Translations under genes and position numbers: made by a program
Source: DSAR01 sp034437315
GTDB lineage: Bacteria; Chloroflexota; Anaerolineae; B4-G1
Assembly (NCBI GenBank): GCA_034437315.1
Contig: DAOTUC010000038.1
Coordinates: forward strand, 1-36,375
Direction: 5' to 3'
Length of the DNA stretch: 36,375 nucleotides
Shown here: positions 33,039-36,375 of the stretch, one piece after another
How positions within the stretch are numbered: the first letter of the stretch is position 1
How the letters are laid out: each line of letters starts with the position of its first letter
Notes under the pieces: generated by a model
The model's input: only the letters and a program-made list of their open reading frames with translations
Told to the model about the DNA's origin: nothing
The model's database searches: none

Positions 33039-33077
33039 TATCTGGGAGGAGATGAAAACGACATCTCCTCCCAGATA
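33039..33077 (-). promoter_or_regulatory. 16-bp perfect hairpin between the binding-protein gene and livH
   Basis: TATCTGGGAGGAGATG and CATCTCCTCCCAGATA (33039-33054 with 33062-33077) form a perfect 16-bp stem with a 7-base loop. On the - strand it starts 11 bases after the binding-protein stop and ends 18 bases before the livH ATG. No T-run follows, so it is not a complete terminator. A 3'-end stabiliser for the binding-protein message is the usual reading. The arm CCTCCCA can also pair with the livH ribosome-binding site TGGGAGG. Confidence 0.85.
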
Positions 33078-33087
33078 AATAAGCCTG

Positions 33088-35445
33088 CTATTCCATCGGC
33101 TCGACTACTGTGAAGTACTCAAATTCGCCGTCTTTGATCGTCATAATGACGGCCGACTTGCCGACCGGGTTGTGGGTCTCCGGGTCGATGGTGATGTTGC
33201 CGGTGAATCCCTCCACCGGGTCGATCTGTTCCAGCGCGTCGCGGATCGCCGTGGGATCGGCCGAACCGGCCTTCTCGATGGCGGCTACCAGGACCAACAC
33301 CGCGTCGTGGGTCATGATAGCGTTGACCTGGATGTCCTTGCCGAAGCGTTCCTCGTAAGCGGTCCGGTAATCCTGCACGTTCTCGGCGTTGACGTTGGTG
33401 TGATCGACGAAGTAGCAGCCTTCCACCGCCGAGGCCGCCATCTCTAACAGCGTGGGCGAAGGCCAGCCGTCGCCGCCGATGAAGGGCACGGTGATGCCCA
33501 GGTCGCGGGCCTGCTTGGCCGCCAGGGCCACCTCTTTCGCCAGGAAGGGCATGATGATCACGTCGGGATCCGCGTCCTTGATCGACGTCAACTGCGCGCG
33601 GAATTCCACGTCGCCGGTCTTGAAGGCCTCGTCGGCCACCAGGTCGCCGCCCAGTTCCTCCCACTGCTGCACGAAGAAGTCGCGCAACCCGACCGAGTAG
33701 TCGGAGCTGATCTCGTATAGCACAGCCGCCTTGCGGGCGTCCAGGTTGTTGTAGGCGAAGTTGGCCATCACGGAACCCTGATAGGGATCGGTGAAACAGA
33801 CGCGGAAGGTGTATGCCATCAACACCCCCTCTTCCGGCTGGGTGACGCGGGGGTTGGTGGCGTAGGTGCTGATGACCGGCACCTGGTTCTCCTCGGCGAT
33901 GGGGGCCACGGCGATGTTAGAACCGCTGCTGTTGGTGCCGATGACGGTCACCACCCCATCCTCAGTGATCAAGCGTTTGACCACGTTGACCGATTCAAGC
34001 TGGTCGCTCTTGTTGTCGTAGGCGATCAGTTCCAGCTTGCGGCCGCCCAGGACGCCGCCGGCCTCGTTGATCATGTCTATCGTGAACTGGGTGCCGTTGC
34101 GGCTCGCCTCGCCCCATAACGCCCAATCGCCGGTCAACGCGCCGAACCAGCCCACCTTGATCGGTTCTAGATCCTCTGCAGCCGGTTCCTCCGGAGGAGG
34201 CGCTGCGTCTCCCATCGGCTCCAACACTTTGTAATACTCGAACTCGCCGTCCTTGATCGTCATGATGACGGCCGACTTGCCGACCGGGTTGTGGGTCTCC
34301 GGGTCGATGGTGATGTTGCCGGTGAAACCCTCCACCGGGTCGATCTGCTCCAGGGCGTCGCGGATCGCCGTGGGATCGGCCGAACCGGCCTTCTCGATCG
34401 CGGCGACCAACACCCGCACCGCGTCGTGGGTCATAATGGCGTTGACCTGGATGTCCTTGCCGAAGTGCTCCTCGTAAGCGGTCCGGTATTCCTGCACGTT
34501 CTCGGCGTTGACGTTGGTGTGATCGACGAAGTAGCTGCCTTCCACCGCCGAGGCCGCCATCTCCAACAGCGTGGGGGAGGGCCAGCCGTCGCCGCCGATG
34601 AAGGGGGCGGTGATGCCCAGGTCGCGGGCCTGCTTGGCCGCCAGGGCCACCTCTTTTGCCAGGAAGGGCATGATGATCACGTCGGGGTCGGCGTTCTTGA
34701 TCGACGTCAGCTGCGCGCGGAATTCCACGTCACCGGTCTTGAAGGCCTCGTCGGCCACCAGATCGCCACCCAACTCCTCCCAGCGCTGCACGAAGAAGTC
34801 GCGTAACCCGACCGAGTAGTCGGAGCTGATCTCGTAGAGCACGGCCGCCTTTTTGGCGTTCAGGTCGCTGAAGGCGAAATCGGCCATCACCTTGCCCTGG
34901 TAGGGATCGGTGAAGCAGACGCGGAAGGTGTATGCCATCAACACCCCTTCTTCCGGCTGGGTCACGCGGGGGTTGGTGGCGTAGGTGCTGATGACCGGCA
35001 CCTGGTTCTCCTCGGCGATGGGCGCCACAGCGATGTTAGAGCCGCTGCTGTTGGTGCCGATGACGGCCACCACGTCATCCTCGGTGATCAAGCGTTTGAC
35101 GACGTTGACCGATTCGAGCTGGTCGCTCTTGTTGTCGTAGGCGACCAGTTCCAGCTTGCGGCCGCCCAGCACGCCGCCGGCCTCGTTGACCATGTCGATG
35201 GTGAATTGGGTGCCGTTGCGGCTCGCCTCGCCCCATAGCGCCCAGTCGCCGGTCAGCGCGCCAAACCAGCCCACCTTGATCGGCTCCAGATCTTCCTCGG
35301 CCGGCTCCTCGACTTCCTCTACCGGTTCATCAATCTCCTCTTCCGGCGGGGGGGCGATCGTCTCTCCGCCACACCCGACCAAACTGAACAACGTGGACAG
35401 CACGACGAACAACAGCAATGCAGTACCATACCATTTTCTGTGCAT
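33088..35445 (-). CDS. Substrate-binding lipoprotein with two tandem Leu/Ile/Val-binding domains
   Basis: 785 aa, about twice the normal length. A signal peptide with lipobox LVGC (Cys about 25) leads to an acidic Pro/Glu linker (about 29-52), then two Peripla_BP_6 domains, each starting EDLEPIKVGWFGALTG and ending DGEFEYxxVxEPM. They are joined by a short linker, GDAAPPPEEPAA. Aligning the domains by eye gives 21 differing residues in about 360. The repeat also holds at DNA level with an exact 1119-base offset (33093-34170 and 34212-35289). The second domain has no signal peptide. Only one LivHMGF set follows. AAGGAGA precedes the ATG. Ligand unknown; amino acids or their derivatives are expected. 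Confidence 0.93.
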   Translation of the reverse strand: MHRKWYGTALLLFVVLSTLFSLVGCGGETIAPPPEEEIDEPVEEVEEPAEEDLEPIKVGWFGALTGDWALWGEASRNGTQFTIDMVNEAGGVLGGRKLELVAYDNKSDQLESVNVVKRLITEDDVVAVIGTNSSGSNIAVAPIAEENQVPVISTYATNPRVTQPEEGVLMAYTFRVCFTDPYQGKVMADFAFSDLNAKKAAVLYEISSDYSVGLRDFFVQRWEELGGDLVADEAFKTGDVEFRAQLTSIKNADPDVIIMPFLAKEVALAAKQARDLGITAPFIGGDGWPSPTLLEMAASAVEGSYFVDHTNVNAENVQEYRTAYEEHFGKDIQVNAIMTHDAVRVLVAAIEKAGSADPTAIRDALEQIDPVEGFTGNITIDPETHNPVGKSAVIMTIKDGEFEYYKVLEPMGDAAPPPEEPAAEDLEPIKVGWFGALTGDWALWGEASRNGTQFTIDMINEAGGVLGGRKLELIAYDNKSDQLESVNVVKRLITEDGVVTVIGTNSSGSNIAVAPIAEENQVPVISTYATNPRVTQPEEGVLMAYTFRVCFTDPYQGSVMANFAYNNLDARKAAVLYEISSDYSVGLRDFFVQQWEELGGDLVADEAFKTGDVEFRAQLTSIKDADPDVIIMPFLAKEVALAAKQARDLGITVPFIGGDGWPSPTLLEMAASAVEGCYFVDHTNVNAENVQDYRTAYEERFGKDIQVNAIMTHDAVLVLVAAIEKAGSADPTAIRDALEQIDPVEGFTGNITIDPETHNPVGKSAVIMTIKDGEFEYFTVVEPME
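33093..34170 (-). repeat. Direct repeat unit 2 (C-terminal binding domain)
   Basis: This unit is the in-frame duplicate of 34212-35289. Shared landmarks stay exactly 1119 bases (373 codons) apart over the whole length, so no insertion or deletion has occurred since duplication. Differences are scattered single bases, many at third codon positions. Confidence 0.9.
34212..35289 (-). repeat. Direct repeat unit 1 (N-terminal binding domain)
   Basis: This is the partner of the unit at 33093-34170. The crossover lies in the acidic proline-rich linker, because both copies are preceded by a closely similar EEPAxEDLEPIK stretch. This fits a tandem duplication within one ancestral single-domain gene. 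Confidence 0.9.
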
Positions 35446-35552
35446 CTTCTTCTCCTTGTTTTTTATGCAGGTTTCGGGAAGCGTCCCTAAAACCTAGACT
35501 CGGAAAACGATTATCGGCTATTCATATGAAATTGTTGTCTCACCACCTCCTT
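35446..35552 (-). promoter_or_regulatory. Control region between iclR-type gene and the importer
   Basis: This 107-base gap holds a perfect 10-bp palindrome, TTCATATGAA (35521-35530), and an imperfect inverted repeat AGGTTT-C-GGGA / TCCC-TA-AAACCT (35469-35479 with 35484-35495). GATAAT on the - strand (near 35513-35508) could be a -10 box, but I see no good -35. The palindrome is a plausible operator for the IclR-family protein encoded just upstream. The importer ribosome-binding site AAGGAGA is at the 3' end. Confidence 0.45.
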
Positions 35553-36323
35553 TTACAGTTTGGCCCCTAGCGCCAGAGAAATCTCACTCGCCGTCTCTAA
35601 CGCCATAGCGGCCAGGGATTGTTCCATCTCCTGGCGCGACGCCCTGGCGCTGGGAATAGAAATGTTAATCGCGGCTACGACCTGCGATTGGCGCGCCCGG
35701 ACAGGAGCGGCCACCGAACGCAAGCCGGCTGTCAATTCTTCATCGTTGATGGCGTAGCCCCGGCGCCGAACTTGCTCGAGCTCAGTCGCCAGGCCATTGA
35801 GGGTGGTAATCGTGTTGGGCCCCATCACGGGGTACGGGCCCTCGCCCAACAATTGCCGGAGTTCCTCGCGGGAGAAATCGACCAGCAACGCTTTCCCCAT
35901 CGAGGTGCAATGGACGGGCAGGCGCGACCCGAGCTGGAGATTGACGCTGATAACCTGTTGGGTCTTGTTGCGGGCGACGTAGACGATCTGATCGCCGTCG
36001 CGGACCGTCATATTCGTCGTCTCGCCACAGCGTTTGGACAGGGCCTTCAGGAAGGGGCGGGCGATCTGGGCCAGTTCCAGGCTATTCAAAGCCACAAAAC
36101 CCAATCTCAGCACCTTCAACCCAGGGCGATACCGCTTGGTCTCCGGATCTCTTTCGAGGTATCCCAGATTCTCCAAGGTGTAGACGAAACGAAAGGTGGT
36201 GCTTTTATTAAGCGCTACGGCGTCGCTGATTTCGGTCAGCGTCAGGCTGTGATCTTCTTCGGAGAAAGCTTCGAGCACTTGCAACCCGCGCCCTAGCGCT
36301 TCAATGAAGTATCGATTATCCAT
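35553..36323 (-). CDS. IclR family transcriptional regulator
   Basis: 256 aa. The N-terminal winged helix-turn-helix (residues about 8-65) reads LTEISDAVALNKSTTFRFVYTLENLGYLERD. The C-terminal IclR effector domain (about 80-250) shows FLKALSKRCGETTNMTVRDGD, SRLPVHCTSMGKALL and YAINDEELTAGLRSVAAPV. Such proteins are dimers that respond to small catabolic intermediates. As the first gene of a long co-directional series of importer and amino-acid catabolism genes, it is the likely local regulator. No clear ribosome-binding site is seen before the ATG at 36323, and its own promoter would lie at or beyond the window edge. Confidence 0.92.
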   Translation of the reverse strand: MDNRYFIEALGRGLQVLEAFSEEDHSLTLTEISDAVALNKSTTFRFVYTLENLGYLERDPETKRYRPGLKVLRLGFVALNSLELAQIARPFLKALSKRCGETTNMTVRDGDQIVYVARNKTQQVISVNLQLGSRLPVHCTSMGKALLVDFSREELRQLLGEGPYPVMGPNTITTLNGLATELEQVRRRGYAINDEELTAGLRSVAAPVRARQSQVVAAINISIPSARASRQEMEQSLAAMALETASEISLALGAKL

Positions 36324-36375
36324 TAGCCGTTGTGGGGGGATAAGTGGGGTTTCGTTGAGTAAAAATCGTTTTCAC
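36324..36375. other. Upstream edge of the IclR-type gene
   Basis: These 52 bases before the regulator start are too few to define a promoter. They contain a C-run (on the - strand) and no recognisable gene. Confidence 0.4.

Noticed and set aside
1..36375. CRISPR arrays, insertion sequences, prophage genes, rRNA genes and intact tRNA genes
   Set aside because: I looked for regularly spaced repeats, transposase or integrase motifs, phage structural genes and complete cloverleaf patterns, and found none. The only tRNA-like sequence is the broken one at 8452-8527.

Overview
The window is GC-rich (about 60% by eye), densely coded bacterial DNA. Gene content points to an anaerobic or microaerophilic, amino-acid-using heterotroph: tungsten aldehyde oxidoreductase, lysine 2,3-aminomutase, CoA-transferase, RocB- and YgeY-type M20 hydrolases, and a very large PASTA-less Ser/Thr kinase carrying Asp-box repeats. 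Together with dispersed palindromic elements of the 'GCGCTTCAGCGC' kind, this looks most like a member of the Chloroflexota (Anaerolineae-like). That assignment is inference; no rRNA or marker gene is present.

Layout. (1) 1-3759, + strand: the tail of a BMP-type binding lipoprotein gene, then an ATPase and two permeases of a nucleoside ABC importer. (2) 3954-8186, - strand: a membrane Ser/Thr kinase with an extracellular Asp-box propeller region. (3) 8190-8778, non-coding: a - strand transcription unit with its own promoter, a 5' end that copies the 5' half of a tRNA-Phe, further hairpins and a strong intrinsic terminator, followed by the + strand promoter of the next operon. (4) 8779-15706, + strand: carbamate kinase, a threonine-synthase-like PLP enzyme, a BatA/VWA membrane protein, a YgeY-type hydrolase behind its own promoter, a DUF4870 protein and pseudouridine-5'-phosphate glycosidase. 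(5) 15687-36323, all - strand. In transcription order: IclR regulator, a Liv-type ABC importer whose binding protein is an in-frame tandem duplication, a proline racemase-family enzyme, an amidohydrolase, MoaD, tungsten aldehyde:ferredoxin oxidoreductase, a RocB-like deacylase/peptidase, then a tight six-gene unit: class III aminotransferase, CoA-transferase A and B, lysine 2,3-aminomutase, thiolase, and a second class III aminotransferase.

How the genes may work together. The six-gene unit plus the aldehyde oxidoreductase reads as a possible cobalamin-free lysine route: lysine to beta-lysine (KamA), transamination to a 3-oxo acid, CoA transfer, thiolysis to acetyl-CoA plus a 4-aminobutyryl unit, a second transamination to succinic semialdehyde, and ferredoxin-linked oxidation to succinate. 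None of the usual lysine-fermentation genes (kamDE, kdd, kce, kal) are in the window. This is a hypothesis built from gene order and active-site residues.

The best non-coding signals are the tRNA-half-derived RNA at 8291-8530, a 16-bp hairpin between the binding protein and the first Liv permease that could compete for the permease ribosome-binding site, and a nested palindrome between moaD and the aldehyde oxidoreductase gene that shares a 24-nt segment with the palindrome at 131-185.
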